A stretch of DNA of 64,000 bases, from positions 310,001 to 374,000 of the forward strand of contig NZ_CP010537.1 of NCBI RefSeq assembly GCF_000832305.1. The letters run 5' to 3'. The translations under genes and the position numbers were made by a program. Under the pieces are notes generated by a model. It saw only the letters and a list, made by a program, of their open reading frames with translations. It was not told where the DNA came from and searched no databases. Position 1 is the first letter of the stretch; each line of letters starts with the position of its first letter. Below, one piece after another: positions 34,763 to 44,038 of the stretch. The stretch is from Cupriavidus basilensis. GTDB taxonomy: Bacteria; Pseudomonadota; Gammaproteobacteria; Burkholderiales; Burkholderiaceae.

Positions 34763-36276
34763 GCCTTGACCTTGGACTGAACCTGAGCCGCCGCCTGACC
34801 CTGACGCAGCGGCTGTCCCTGGTGTTTTCCGTGCTGCTGCTGGCCTGCTGCGGCGCCTCCGCTTGGCTGCAGGTCCGCTCCAACGACATGCGCGAAAAGG
34901 AGGTCATCCAGGACCTGTCGCGCGGGCTGGCCGGCCATATCGCGCGCAATGCATCGCTGATGGACGCCAACGGGCTCAAGCCGGATGCGTTGCGCCGCCT
35001 GTTCGGCCAGTTGATGGTGGTGAACCCGAGCGTAGAGGTGTACCTGCTGGACAGCCAGGGCCGGATCCAGGGGCACGATGCGCCGGCCGGGCACCTGCAG
35101 CGCCAGCAGGTCGACCTCAAGCCGGTGCAGCGCCTGCTGGCCGGCGAGCCGCTGCCTATCCTTGGGGACGATCCGCGCAGCGCGGGCGGGCGCAAGGTGT
35201 TCAGCGCCGCGCCGCTGCGCGTGGGCGGTGCCGAGCCCGCCGGCTACATCTACGTGGTGCTGCTGGGCGAGGCGCATGACGAACTGGCGGCGCGTGCCTC
35301 CGCCAACTCGGTGCTGCGCACCACGCTGTGGTCGATGGGGCTGGTGGCGCTGCTGGGCTTGCTGGCGGGGTTGATGGCGTTCGGCCTCATCACGCGGCCG
35401 CTGCGCCGCCTGACCGAAGCGATGCGGCGGTTTGATGCCGATGGCGCGCCCGAGACGCAGCCGCGCGTGCCGCGCTCGCCGCGCGGCAATGCACGCGATG
35501 AAATCGTCGCGCTGGAAGCGGCCTTCGCGCAAATGGCGGACCGCATCGCCGAGCAATGGCGCGCGCTGACCAAGCAGGACCAGGAGCGGCGCGAGCTGGT
35601 TGCCAATATTTCCCATGACCTGCGCACGCCGCTGACCTCGCTGCACGGCTACCTGGAAACGCTGTCGCTCAAGGCCGATACGCTCAGCGAGGCCGAGCGC
35701 CAGCGCTACCTGGCCATCGCGCTGGCGCAAAGCGTCAAGGTGGGGCGGCTGGCGCAATCGCTCTTTGAGCTGGCGCGGCTGGAGCACGGCATCGTGCAGC
35801 CGGCGCTGGAGGATTTCTCCCTGGTGGACCTGGTGCAGGACGTGTTCCAGAAGTTCGAGCTGCCGGCCGAGGCGCGTCATGTGCGGCTGCGTGCCGGCAT
35901 CCCGCAGCGCCTGCCCGCCGTCACGGCCGATCTTGGCATGATCGAGCGCGTGCTGACCAACCTGCTGGATAACGCGATCCGCCATACGCCGGCCGAAGGC
36001 GCCATCGATGTCGATCTCGCCCTGCGCGACGGCAAGGTGGCGGTCACCGTCAGCGATACCGGCCCCGGCATTCCGGCGGAACTGCGCGAGAGCCTGTTCC
36101 AGCGGCCGTTCAGCGCCGGCGGCGCGCATCGCGGCGGCGGGCTGGGGCTGTTGATCGTGCAGCGCATGCTGCAGCTGCATCACAGCCAGATCCGGCTGGT
36201 GGAGCGCGCCGGCAGTGGTACGGTGTTCAGCTTTGAGTTGCCGGTGTCCAGCGTCGCTGCCGGCAATGCCCGCTAG
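34759..36276 (+). CDS. Membrane sensor histidine kinase
   Basis: 505 aa. Two transmembrane helices (about 18-34 and 190-211) enclose a roughly 150-residue periplasmic sensor. A HAMP linker follows, then the phospho-acceptor His286 in NISHDLRTPLTSLHG, the N box NLLDNAIRHTP, G1 DTGPGIP and G2 GGGLGLLIV. The GTG start at 34759 overlaps the regulator stop, with GGAGG upstream. The stimulus is unknown; its position next to periplasmic methionine sulfoxide repair genes suggests envelope oxidative or chlorine stress, but this is inference. Confidence 0.92.
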   Translation: MSLDLGLNLSRRLTLTQRLSLVFSVLLLACCGASAWLQVRSNDMREKEVIQDLSRGLAGHIARNASLMDANGLKPDALRRLFGQLMVVNPSVEVYLLDSQGRIQGHDAPAGHLQRQQVDLKPVQRLLAGEPLPILGDDPRSAGGRKVFSAAPLRVGGAEPAGYIYVVLLGEAHDELAARASANSVLRTTLWSMGLVALLGLLAGLMAFGLITRPLRRLTEAMRRFDADGAPETQPRVPRSPRGNARDEIVALEAAFAQMADRIAEQWRALTKQDQERRELVANISHDLRTPLTSLHGYLETLSLKADTLSEAERQRYLAIALAQSVKVGRLAQSLFELARLEHGIVQPALEDFSLVDLVQDVFQKFELPAEARHVRLRAGIPQRLPAVTADLGMIERVLTNLLDNAIRHTPAEGAIDVDLALRDGKVAVTVSDTGPGIPAELRESLFQRPFSAGGAHRGGGLGLLIVQRMLQLHHSQIRLVERAGSGTVFSFELPVSSVAAGNAR

Positions 36277-36288
36277 CGGCGGGCAGGT

Positions 36289-37188
36289 TCAGTCCGCTGC
36301 CTGGCCGGAGAAGCGTTCGATCAGCCACGAGGCCGCGGGGCCGGGTGGCGTGTCGGTGCGGTAGATCGCATCGAAGGGGTAGAAGTTGCTGTGATTGTCG
36401 GGCAGGTCGAGCAGCACCAGGCGGCCCGAGTCGAGATCTTCCTGCACCATGGGCACCGGCATATTGCCCCAGCCGATGCCTTCGCGCAGCAGCATGTGCT
36501 TGGCGCCAAGATCGCCCAGGCGCCAGGTATGCGTGCTGATCACCGCGAAATCCTTGCCGCGCGTCAGCGCCGAGCGGTCCGACAGCACCAGTTGAACATG
36601 ATGCCGTCCGGCACCCGGCAGGTTCGGGCTGCCGCTGGCCAACGGATGGCCTGGCGCTGCAACCGGCCGCAGCATCACATCGCCGATCCAGATGCGCTCG
36701 ATCCCCGCCACGCCCGCGCCAAGCGGCCCGCTGACGCCGATGGCGGCGGAGCCGTCCAGCACCATCTGCGTCACGGCGCCAAGTGCTTCCATGTGCAGGT
36801 GCAGCGCTACCGTGGGAAACGCCTCTCGAAAGGCCTTCAGCGCGTCCACCACCCGGGATGCCGGCAGCATCACGTCCAGCGCCAGGTGGACCTCGGCCTC
36901 CAGGCCTTGCAGCAGGCCCTTGACCTTCGCGCGTAGCCCGTCGATGCCCATGGTGACCGTGCGCGCCTCAGCCAGCACGGTGCGGCCTGCCTCGGTCAGC
37001 TGCGGCTTTTTGGTGGTCTTGCGGTCGAACAGCGCCACGCCGAGCTGATTCTCCAGGTTGGCGATCGTATAGCTGATGACCGAGGTCGCCCGGCTGAGCT
37101 TGCGGGCCGCGCCGGCAAAGCTGCCGACGTCCACCACGGTCAGGAACACTTTCAGTTGATCCAGCGTGGGCGTACCGGGATTTGGCAT
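36289..37188 (-). CDS. LysR family transcriptional regulator
   Basis: 299 aa. Winged HTH at residues 8-67 (LDQLKVFLTVVDVGSFAGAARKL and SVISYTIANLENQLG), then a PBP-like effector domain. Divergent from the doxX-type gene, with a T-N11-A palindrome (37201-37215) immediately upstream of its own start. Likely represses itself and controls the DoxX gene. Effector unknown. Confidence 0.9.
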   Translation of the reverse strand: MPNPGTPTLDQLKVFLTVVDVGSFAGAARKLSRATSVISYTIANLENQLGVALFDRKTTKKPQLTEAGRTVLAEARTVTMGIDGLRAKVKGLLQGLEAEVHLALDVMLPASRVVDALKAFREAFPTVALHLHMEALGAVTQMVLDGSAAIGVSGPLGAGVAGIERIWIGDVMLRPVAAPGHPLASGSPNLPGAGRHHVQLVLSDRSALTRGKDFAVISTHTWRLGDLGAKHMLLREGIGWGNMPVPMVQEDLDSGRLVLLDLPDNHSNFYPFDAIYRTDTPPGPAASWLIERFSGQAAD

Positions 37189-37200
37189 CTTATCGATTTT

Positions 37201-37215
37201 ATCGAACGTTTCGAT
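37201..37215. promoter_or_regulatory. Candidate LysR operator (T-N11-A palindrome)
   Basis: ATCGAACGTTTCGAT: 6-bp perfect arms around a 3-bp spacer, containing T-N11-A, 13 bp upstream of the LysR start codon in the LysR-doxX divergent region. A related half-site (ATCGATTTT) lies just next to it. Fits an autoregulatory recognition site. Confidence 0.55.
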
Positions 37216-37293
37216 CCATATTATCCCAGTTTCGCGGACGTAAAAACCCGCCTACATTTAGGCCCATCGGTTGCGGTACCCGATTCAGACCCT

Positions 37294-37337
37294 GAACCCC
37301 GAACCCGAACCCGAACCTGAACCTGAACCCTGAACCC
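37294..37337. repeat. 6-bp tandem repeat GAACCC/GAACCT
   Basis: Seven or so imperfect hexamers between the LysR operator and the doxX start. A shorter relative of the same hexamer is at about 45508-45524. Simple-sequence repeat located in a leader region. Confidence 0.85.
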
Positions 37338-37390
37338 CTGACTCAACCGGCCTGCCATGACCGTGCGGCCGCATCGAATGGAGAACCACC

Positions 37391-37831
37391 ATGTCCCAAG
37401 CCGCCCAACTCAACGCCCAGACGAACGCCCACGCCGACACACCCGCCGCAGCCGGCGTGGCAGTGCTGGGCCGTGTCCTGATCAGCGCCATCTTCCTGCT
37501 CTCCGGTGCGTCCAAGCTGGCCGCGCCGGCCGCCATGATCGGCTACATCCAGTCGGTCGGCCTGCCGCTGCCGCAAGTGGCGCTGGCCATTGCCATCGCC
37601 GTGGAAGTGGTGGGCGGCATCGCCCTGGTGCTGGGATACCGCACCCGCCTGGTAGCTGCCATCCTGGCCGTCTTTAGCGTGGCGACCGCGCTGGCCTTCC
37701 ATGCCAACCTGGCGGACCAGAACCAGTTCATCCACTTCTTCAAGAACATCGCGATGGCCGGCGGCCTGCTGCAGATCGTGGTCTACGGTGCGGGCCGCTT
37801 CAGCCTGGATGCGCGCCGCGGCAACGCCTGA
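37391..37831 (+). CDS. DoxX family membrane protein
   Basis: 146 aa with four transmembrane helices. DoxX signature: LGRVLISAIFLLSGASKLAAPA, then IGYIQSVGLPLP, VEVVGGIALVLGYRTR, and NLADQNQFIHFFKNIAMAGGLLQIV. DoxX proteins are small quinone-related or redox membrane proteins of poorly defined role. Divergent from a LysR gene. Its 3' end overlaps the convergent MFS gene by about 49 bp. Confidence 0.9.
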   Translation: MSQAAQLNAQTNAHADTPAAAGVAVLGRVLISAIFLLSGASKLAAPAAMIGYIQSVGLPLPQVALAIAIAVEVVGGIALVLGYRTRLVAAILAVFSVATALAFHANLADQNQFIHFFKNIAMAGGLLQIVVYGAGRFSLDARRGNA

Positions 37832-39171
37832 CGCGCGGGGCGGGTTTCACGCGCGGCCATGCGCATGGGAAACGCCAGCACGAAGAGCAGCGCGGCCAGC
37901 ACCAGGGCCGCGCTGAGGATGTACAGGCTAACCGTGAAGCCTCCGGTGGCGGCCTTGATGGCGCCCACCATGACCGGCGCCACCAGGCCCGCGCTGCTGC
38001 CGATCGTGCTGATCATGGCGATGCCGGCAGCCGCGCCCCGGTCCGCCAGGATGCTGCCCGGCACGGACCAGAGAATCGTGAAGGCGCTGGAGATGCCTGC
38101 CGACGACAGCGCCAGGCACAGCACCGCCGCCAGCGGGTTGTGCATGAACAGCGTGGTGAGCGACAAGCCCAGCGCGCCAACCAGCGCCGCCACGGCAAAA
38201 TGCCAGCGCCGCTCCCCCGTGCGGTCCGAATGGCGCCCCACGACGATGGACGCCGCAATCCCGGTGACAGCCGGCACCACCGCGTAAAACCCCACCTGCA
38301 GCACGCTCAGCCCCATCATCTTCAACAGCGTGGGCTGCCAGAACGACAAGGCGTAGATGCCCAGGATGGCGAGAAACGAAATCAGGCCGAGCATCCACAC
38401 GCGCCGGTCGCGCATCGCGGCGCCAAAGCCGTGGGCCGCGCGGATGCCATTGGCGGCCTGGTCCTCCTCCAGCAGCCGGACGACACGTTGCCGCTCAGGG
38501 GCGCTGAGCCACCGTGCCTGCGCGGGACCGTCCGACAGGATGAAGAAGGCCAGGATGCCCAGCAGCGCGCTCGGTATCCCCTCCAGCAGGAACAGCCACT
38601 GCCACCCCTGCAAGGACCACGCGCCGTTGAGGAACGTCATCACCAGGCCCGCCAGCGGCCCGGCCACGATCGGCGCGGCGCCATACGCCATGAAGAACAG
38701 CGCCGTCACCTGTGCCCGGCGGCGCGACGGGTACCAGAGCGTGAAGTAGTACAGCACCCCCGGCGCGAACCCGGCCTCCAGCACGCCGATCAGGAACCGC
38801 AACGCATAGAATTGCGTGGGTGTGCTCACGAAGATCATGGCCGCGCTCGCCAGTCCCCACAGTCCCATGATGCGCAGCAGCGTGGCCCGCACGCCGATCT
38901 TCGCCAGCATCAGGTTGCTGGGCACCTCGAACAGCGCATAGCCGAGAAAGAAGATGCTCGCGCCCAGGCCAAAGACGGCATCGCCAAAGCCGAGGTCCTC
39001 GCGCATCTGCAACTGCGCATAGCCAACGTTGGTCCGGTCCAGGTAATTGAAGACATAGCACACGCATAGCAGCGGCAGCAGCCGCCATGTGATCTTGCGG
39101 AACAGTTCGGCGTCGCTGGCCGGATCGGCGGCGGCCGCGCCGGCCGGCTTGGTGAGGGCGGCGGTGTTCAT
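37783..39171 (-). CDS. MFS transporter, anion:cation symporter (ACS) type
   Basis: 462 aa, 12 transmembrane helices. ACS-family pattern: LCVCYVFNYLDRTNVGYAQLQM in TM1/loop, GYALFEVPSNLML in TM2 and GVLEAGFAPGVLYYFTLWYP in TM4, as in tartrate, phthalate and hydroxyphenylacetate permeases. Start ATG 39171 overlaps the stop of the upstream metallo-hydrolase gene by 4 bp, so they form one operon with the SnoaL-like gene. Likely imports the organic acid handled by those enzymes. Confidence 0.9.
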   Translation of the reverse strand: MNTAALTKPAGAAAADPASDAELFRKITWRLLPLLCVCYVFNYLDRTNVGYAQLQMREDLGFGDAVFGLGASIFFLGYALFEVPSNLMLAKIGVRATLLRIMGLWGLASAAMIFVSTPTQFYALRFLIGVLEAGFAPGVLYYFTLWYPSRRRAQVTALFFMAYGAAPIVAGPLAGLVMTFLNGAWSLQGWQWLFLLEGIPSALLGILAFFILSDGPAQARWLSAPERQRVVRLLEEDQAANGIRAAHGFGAAMRDRRVWMLGLISFLAILGIYALSFWQPTLLKMMGLSVLQVGFYAVVPAVTGIAASIVVGRHSDRTGERRWHFAVAALVGALGLSLTTLFMHNPLAAVLCLALSSAGISSAFTILWSVPGSILADRGAAAGIAMISTIGSSAGLVAPVMVGAIKAATGGFTVSLYILSAALVLAALLFVLAFPMRMAARETRPARQALPRRASRLKRPAP

Positions 39172-40265
39172 TGCGCGGGCCCCCGGTCTGCCCGTGTGCT
39201 GGTCGGGTGGCCGAACTCGGTCTCGCCCCACAAATGGCTGGACGGCGCGCCCGGGAACAGCCAGTACGGCGTGCACTCGGACGACGGCACGACGTTGCAA
39301 AACGGATGCGCTTCGGAGCCGCCCGCGATGGTTTTCTCCAGCACCATGGACAGGTACTGGTCGTTGCTGCCCTCCTGTGTATTGCCGTTCAGGATCACCT
39401 CGGCCCCGGTGGCGCGCGCAAAGCGCCGGATGCCGTTGTGGCGCGAATGCTCCGGCGACCAGCTATCCGCGCTGACACCGTTCTCGCTGCTCACGCGGAT
39501 GCCGTCGGGCGTGCGATAGACCAGCGAATGATTGCCTTCGGTGTGCCCTGGCGTGTGCACCAGCGCCAGGCCGTGGCCCAGGTGCACGCTGCCGTCGAAA
39601 GCGACGATGCGCTCCCGCGGCACGTGCGCGAGGCCATTGGGGCAGTACCAGTCGGCCTGCACCGGCAGCAGGCCGTGCACGCTGGCCAGCTCCTGCCGGT
39701 GCACCAGAAGCCTCGCGTTGGGCAGCAATCCGCGGCTCGCGCCGCTGCCGAGCCAGCGGCGCACGTCCTGCGTGTGCAGGTGATCGTAGGTGATGTAGTC
39801 GATCTGCTCCGGCGCCACGCCGCAGCGAGCCAGCGCTTGCAGCACCGTGCCGTAGACGGGGGCGATGGTGCTGTGCAGTAAGCGCGGCGTCTGCGTGCTC
39901 ATGCGCTTGAAGTAGGGCGTCTCGGCGCCGGCCTCGAAGTCCGCGGGGGTAAACAGCAGCGTGCGCAGGCACCCCGCGAAGTCCTCGTACTGGATCAGCA
40001 CCATGCGCGACAGCAGGTGGATCAAGTGCGGCTTGAGCAGCTGTTGCGAGTACACGCCGTTAAAGGCGTACCAGGCTGGGTAGGGAACCCGCAGCAGGTT
40101 GAAACTGCGCGCGAACCGGACCGGCGGTGCTTCCAGGAATTGCTCGCGGAAGTGCGCCGCGCCGCGGCGCAGGGCGCGCAGGCGGTCCTGTGGCGCGCTG
40201 GCGCAGCGCGCGCCGTCAAAGTCGGAGATCGGCAGCAGGCCGGTCGGGTCGGGTTCGCGTTTCAT
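39168..40265 (-). CDS. Metallo-beta-lactamase-fold hydrolase
   Basis: 365 aa. MBL-fold metal motifs are present in variant form: ITYDHLHTQDVRRWLG in place of HxHxDH, and HTPGHTEGNHSLVY later. The N-terminal 100 residues (RFARSFNLLRVPYPAWYAFNG) are an extra domain. The C-terminus has many aromatic residues (TPYWLFPG). Operon with an MFS permease and, 31 bp upstream, a SnoaL-like gene. Probable hydrolase in a catabolic pathway; substrate not identifiable. Confidence 0.7.
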   Translation of the reverse strand: MKREPDPTGLLPISDFDGARCASAPQDRLRALRRGAAHFREQFLEAPPVRFARSFNLLRVPYPAWYAFNGVYSQQLLKPHLIHLLSRMVLIQYEDFAGCLRTLLFTPADFEAGAETPYFKRMSTQTPRLLHSTIAPVYGTVLQALARCGVAPEQIDYITYDHLHTQDVRRWLGSGASRGLLPNARLLVHRQELASVHGLLPVQADWYCPNGLAHVPRERIVAFDGSVHLGHGLALVHTPGHTEGNHSLVYRTPDGIRVSSENGVSADSWSPEHSRHNGIRRFARATGAEVILNGNTQEGSNDQYLSMVLEKTIAGGSEAHPFCNVVPSSECTPYWLFPGAPSSHLWGETEFGHPTSTRADRGPAQ

Positions 40266-40296
40266 GCGTTGTCTCCTGTGGTTCTTGTTTTTCTTT

Positions 40297-40800
40297 TTAT
40301 GCGGCTTCGGCCTGGCGCGCTTGTGGCTGGCCCAGCAGGCCGCCGATCAGCTGGGGCAGCATGTCCGGCGGCGTGCCGGCCAGCAACTGGCGCAGCATCG
40401 TCAGCGTGTCGAAATACACGCGCTCGCAAACCAGGCGCTCGCCCTCGAAGATGAACAGCGCGATCATGCGGCAGCGAAACGCATTGCCCGTCGGCGGCAA
40501 GCCGCGTAACGGGCCACGGTGCGTGCCCAGCAGCCAGAACTCCACGATCACGGCATCGTCCGTGTGGCGCAGCTGGATGATCTCGTGGCGCTGGTCGGGG
40601 AAGGCCAGGCGGCTGTCGATGTAGTACTGGCGCACGGTGTCGATGCCGTCATGCACTTCGCCACTGGGAATCAGCTCGTAGTGCGGGTGCGGGAAGGTGG
40701 CGAGCACGGCGTCGAAATCCTGCCGGGTTTCATCGGCGAAGTGGTCAAGCACCAGGCGCTCGCGGCGCGCCTTGAGATCGGGGGGGAGGGTTGTGGTCAT
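40297..40800 (-). CDS. SnoaL/NTF2-like protein (paralogue of 47998-48435)
   Basis: 167 aa, compact alpha+beta barrel of the SnoaL-like superfamily. Motifs: FDAVLATFPHPHYELIPSGEV, YYIDSRLAFPDQRHEI, VIVEFWLLGTHRGPLRGLPPTG, and FEGERLVCERVYFD. The same motifs, in the same order, are in the protein at 47998-48435, so the two are paralogues. First gene of the operon with the MBL-fold hydrolase and MFS permease. Could be a small isomerase, cyclase or hydrolase; no activity can be assigned. Confidence 0.75.
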   Translation of the reverse strand: MTTTLPPDLKARRERLVLDHFADETRQDFDAVLATFPHPHYELIPSGEVHDGIDTVRQYYIDSRLAFPDQRHEIIQLRHTDDAVIVEFWLLGTHRGPLRGLPPTGNAFRCRMIALFIFEGERLVCERVYFDTLTMLRQLLAGTPPDMLPQLIGGLLGQPQARQAEAA

Positions 40801-41214
40801 GCTGAAAGCTCCGTGGCGGGCAATCTGCGGAACACTGCGGCCGATGCCGCAGTCCGTTGCCTGGAGCGATTATCTGCAGCGCGCCGGTGCAAGACTGTCG
40901 CCGCTTGGCAGTTGCCGATCCGGATAAACCCCCGGGTTTGGCGCGCGCGTGCCAGGCGCCCGTTTCTTCTGTTTGATTGGCGGTGGAGCCGGGGGGCGTT
41001 ACGTAACGCGTAACGGAAAAGGTGGGCGATGGGCGCGCTTCAAACGCGCGATCCTGGCCACGTTAATTTCCCGCAAAGCCAATCCACAAGCGGGTTCCCG
41101 GGCTGTGAGCACGGTCGCGCGCGGCACGGGAAAAGGCGCCTTTTACTTCGGGCATAACTATTGCGTCCAGGCCACTACTTGACGATTCAACGCAATAACC
41201 AGAGAGGTCTGACC
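40801..41214. other. Divergent intergenic region
   Basis: About 410 bp between the SnoaL operon and the collagen-like gene. It contains the palindrome CGTTACGTAACG at 40997-41008, immediately followed by a third CGTAACG half-copy. I see no ORF or RNA gene. Confidence 0.5.
40997..41008. promoter_or_regulatory. Palindromic candidate regulator site
   Basis: Perfect 12-bp palindrome CGTTACGTAACG with a third half-site directly to its right (CGTAACG), in the divergent region upstream of the SnoaL operon and the collagen-like gene. No cognate regulator gene is adjacent, so its function is a guess. Confidence 0.35.
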
Positions 41215-42492
41215 GTGCGCAATCAGCAATATTTCCTTGGTATCACATTGGGCGCGTTGGTGCTGCTTGGCGGCTGTGCCAACGGATCCGACGGCGCCAT
41301 GGGCAAGACAGGCGCCACAGGCCCGACGGGCAATACGGGCGCGGCGGGCAACACCGGTGTCACGGGTGCGGCCGGTAGCGCAGGCGCCAAGGGCGATGCC
41401 GGGGCTACCGGCGCTACGGGGACTAACGGGACGAACGGAACGAACGGAACGAACGGAACGAACGGCGCGGCGGGAGCCACGGGCGCAACGGGTTCCGCAG
41501 GCGCTACCGGTGCCACGGGCGCCACGGGCACGAACGGTGCGGGCGGCGCCACGGGTGCTACAGGTCCCTCGGGCCCCACTGGCGCCACCGGATCCGCGGG
41601 ATCTGCGGGATCCACGGGGGCCACCGGCCCGGCGGGCGGCACGGGACCCACCGGCGCCACCGGTGCTACCGGTGCTACCGGGGGCACGGGGCTCACCGGC
41701 GCGACCGGCCCTTCGGCGCTCAATCAACTCGGCACGGCAATCAGCGGCGTGGGCAGCGCCGTCGGCGCGGTGGGCACCGGCCCGCTGGCCGCCGTCACCA
41801 CGCCGGTGGGATCCATCGTCAGCCAGGTTGGCCAGATCGTGGGTGGCGCGGGACCGCAGGCCATCACCAGTCCGGTGACCCAGATCACAGGCACGCTCGG
41901 CCAGGCGATCGTGCCGCTGACCTCCACGCTGACCGGCGCCACGCAGACCCTGGGCGCGGCGACCGGCCTGGGTTCCGTCGTCGACAATCTGCTGCGCACT
42001 GTTGGCGGTACGGTGGGCACCGTTGGCACTACGATCACGCAGACCAACGCGCCGGTGGTATCCAGCCTGGGGGGCATCGTGACGTCCACCGGCAATACGG
42101 TTTCCGCGCTGGGCGGCCTGGTCAACGCCCCCACGGGCGGCACTGGCAATAATCCGCTGGCGCCGGTCACGAACCTGCTTGGCGGGCTGACGGGCGGTCT
42201 GACGGGCGGTCTGACGGGTGGCCTGGCACCGGGCAATACGCCGACGTCGGGCCTGCTTGCGCCAGTGACCAGCCTGCTCAACAACACCCTCGGCACGGTG
42301 ACGCATGCCACGGGCAGTGGCGGCGGCGCGCTGCCTGGTGCCTTGCCTGGCTCGCTGACCAGTGCATTGGCTCCGGTCACCAACGCGCTGTCGGGCGCAA
42401 CGGGTGCAACCGGCACGGCGGGCGCCGGCAATGCGGGCACGGGTGGCCTGCTCGGCGGACTGCTTGGCGGGTTGGGCGGCACCAAGCCCTGA
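41215..42492 (+). CDS. Collagen-like lipoprotein
   Basis: 425 aa starting at GTG 41215 with GAGAGG 7 nt upstream. Lipoprotein signal ([15 protein letters not shown], Cys21) is followed by a Gly-X-Y collagen-like domain, about residues 28-185, dominated by GAT and with a block of GTN triplets. The rest is Gly/Thr/Ala/Val-rich and includes GLTGG repeats and weakly hydrophobic patches. Similar collagen-like surface proteins occur in Burkholderiaceae and can form triple helices. Outer-membrane anchored, possibly surface exposed. The triplet repeats, built on GGC/ACS codons, are a source of length variation. Confidence 0.85.
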   Translation: MRNQQYFLGITLGALVLLGGCANGSDGAMGKTGATGPTGNTGAAGNTGVTGAAGSAGAKGDAGATGATGTNGTNGTNGTNGTNGAAGATGATGSAGATGATGATGTNGAGGATGATGPSGPTGATGSAGSAGSTGATGPAGGTGPTGATGATGATGGTGLTGATGPSALNQLGTAISGVGSAVGAVGTGPLAAVTTPVGSIVSQVGQIVGGAGPQAITSPVTQITGTLGQAIVPLTSTLTGATQTLGAATGLGSVVDNLLRTVGGTVGTVGTTITQTNAPVVSSLGGIVTSTGNTVSALGGLVNAPTGGTGNNPLAPVTNLLGGLTGGLTGGLTGGLAPGNTPTSGLLAPVTSLLNNTLGTVTHATGSGGGALPGALPGSLTSALAPVTNALSGATGATGTAGAGNAGTGGLLGGLLGGLGGTKP

Positions 42493-42498
42493 TACGTT

Positions 42499-42512
42499 GG
42501 CGCCATGGCGCC
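42499..42512. terminator. Candidate terminator palindrome
   Basis: Perfect 14-bp palindrome GGCGCCATGGCGCC between the convergent collagen-like and DUF2325 genes. It lacks a clean T-run, so it may act weakly or need Rho. Confidence 0.35.
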
Positions 42513-42521
42513 GGCTTCTTG

Positions 42522-43808
42522 CTACGCCGCTGCGCTGACGCGCGTGGTCAGCTCGACAAAGCTGGCCACGCTGGCGGTTCGCAAGGGATAGTAGGCCACC
42601 TGATGGCGCTCGCAAACGCGCTTGAGCATGCTCATGGAGTCATGGTCGATGCAGTCGACGGGAAACACCACCATGTCCGCGCGGGCCACGGTTGCCGCCA
42701 GCAGGCCCTTCCTGTCCTCGATGCCGCCGTCGTGCAGCACGAGCTGGCCGCCGGTGGATTCCACCAGCGATTTCAGGGTGTGGTTGGAGCCGGGGCGTCC
42801 GCCGACATAGACAATGCGTTTTCCCTGTAGCTGGCGCAGCCCGGCGTGGCGCTCCTCCCCTTGTGCCGCGGCGGGGAGCACGGCGCGTTCCATGGCTTGC
42901 GATTCGGCGCGGCTGATCTTCAGCTGGGCCAGCGCGTCGTCAAGCTGCGCGCGCACCGCTTGCATCTGCTCGTGTTCGCGCATGGCGCGTTGCTCCGCGG
43001 CTTCGCGGCGGCTTGCTTGCAGTGCGAGTTCCGCATCGCGTGCCGCCAGGCTTTCTTGCAGCATCTGCAATGCCGCATCCATCTCCGTACCTGTGTCGCG
43101 CGGCCCCGCTTGCCGGGCCGCGCGCGCGTTCAGCTGGCTGAGCGGATCGCTCATCTGGCGGATCGCCATTTCATGCCGCGTGTTCAACGCCTGCAGGCGC
43201 TCCTGCTGGCGCTCGAGCTTGTCCCGCAGCGTGGCGTTTTCTTCTTCCAGCGCGATCAGCCGGCGGATGTCGGCGCGATTCGCCGCACCCACCAGGTGCG
43301 ACAGCATATGCACCTCGCCAAACGCCGCCTGGCGAACCGCGGTGCCGGCTTCAGGGTGCGTCATCACCGCCCAGTAAGCCGGCGGGATGTCGCCGCTCCT
43401 GACGGCGTCGTCCCAGAGCTTGCGCACGGCATCCGCATCCCTGGCCACGCCGAAACGCTTCAAGGTGCTCGCGTAGCGCTCATCGAGCGCTTTCTGGAAT
43501 GCTTTGCAACCCTCGCCGCCCGCGCTGGAAAGCTTGACCGCTTCATGGTGGATTTCGAGGTCGGTGGCGCGCTGCCGGTCCAGCGTGGTGAAGCGCGGTA
43601 CCAGCTTGCGCAGCTCGCTGGTGGTCATGCAAGTGCCTATCACTGAGCAGTGCAGGTGCGAGTCCAGCTCGGCCAGGCGCGTGCGCCGCCGTACTGCGCG
43701 GCTCTGCGGCTCGGCTGGCGAGCAACAACCGGTGGCCGGTGGCTGCTCGTGGCCAAGCGCTGCACCAATGCCATTGGCGCGAGCAAGGCGAAACGGTGGC
43801 GTGTGCAT
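42522..43808 (-). CDS. DUF2325 domain protein with coiled coil
   Basis: 428 aa. The N-terminal region ends with LDSHLHCSVIGTCMTTSELRKL (His/Cys/Cys motif), then a helical region, a long coiled coil (about residues 200-320, ALEEENATLRDKLERQQERL) and the C-terminal DUF2325 Rossmann-like domain (KRIVYVGGRPGSNHTLKSLVESTGGQLVLHDGG ... VVFPVDCIDHDSM). Start ATG 43808 has GAGG 7 nt upstream; the longer frame to 43853 lacks one. Function unknown; the family is common in this bacterial group. Confidence 0.8.
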   Translation of the reverse strand: MHTPPFRLARANGIGAALGHEQPPATGCCSPAEPQSRAVRRRTRLAELDSHLHCSVIGTCMTTSELRKLVPRFTTLDRQRATDLEIHHEAVKLSSAGGEGCKAFQKALDERYASTLKRFGVARDADAVRKLWDDAVRSGDIPPAYWAVMTHPEAGTAVRQAAFGEVHMLSHLVGAANRADIRRLIALEEENATLRDKLERQQERLQALNTRHEMAIRQMSDPLSQLNARAARQAGPRDTGTEMDAALQMLQESLAARDAELALQASRREAAEQRAMREHEQMQAVRAQLDDALAQLKISRAESQAMERAVLPAAAQGEERHAGLRQLQGKRIVYVGGRPGSNHTLKSLVESTGGQLVLHDGGIEDRKGLLAATVARADMVVFPVDCIDHDSMSMLKRVCERHQVAYYPLRTASVASFVELTTRVSAAA

Positions 43809-44038
43809 GCGGACCTCGCGTGAGAGAAGACGGGCAGGGTGGCGCGTTGCCATGCCTCGGAGAGGGGCAACGCCAGGATTCCCGTTCGGTCAGCGAAATA
43901 TACCATTGAATATAACGGATGTGCGGCGGCGCAGGAAGCGCGTCGCAGGCGCATCAGGTATGTCATGCGGCGCTGCCGGCAACCACCGGGCATGCCCTAG
44001 AATTGCAGCGCCAGACAGGCAGATCAAAAGGAGTGGCG

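Noticed and set aside
34723..36183. 486-codon minus-strand frame across the sensor kinase
   Set aside because: Shadow of a kinase with complete H, N and G boxes.
41161..42615. Antisense frame along the collagen-like gene
   Set aside because: Low complexity created by the Gly-X-Y triplets; no signal, domain or ribosome site.
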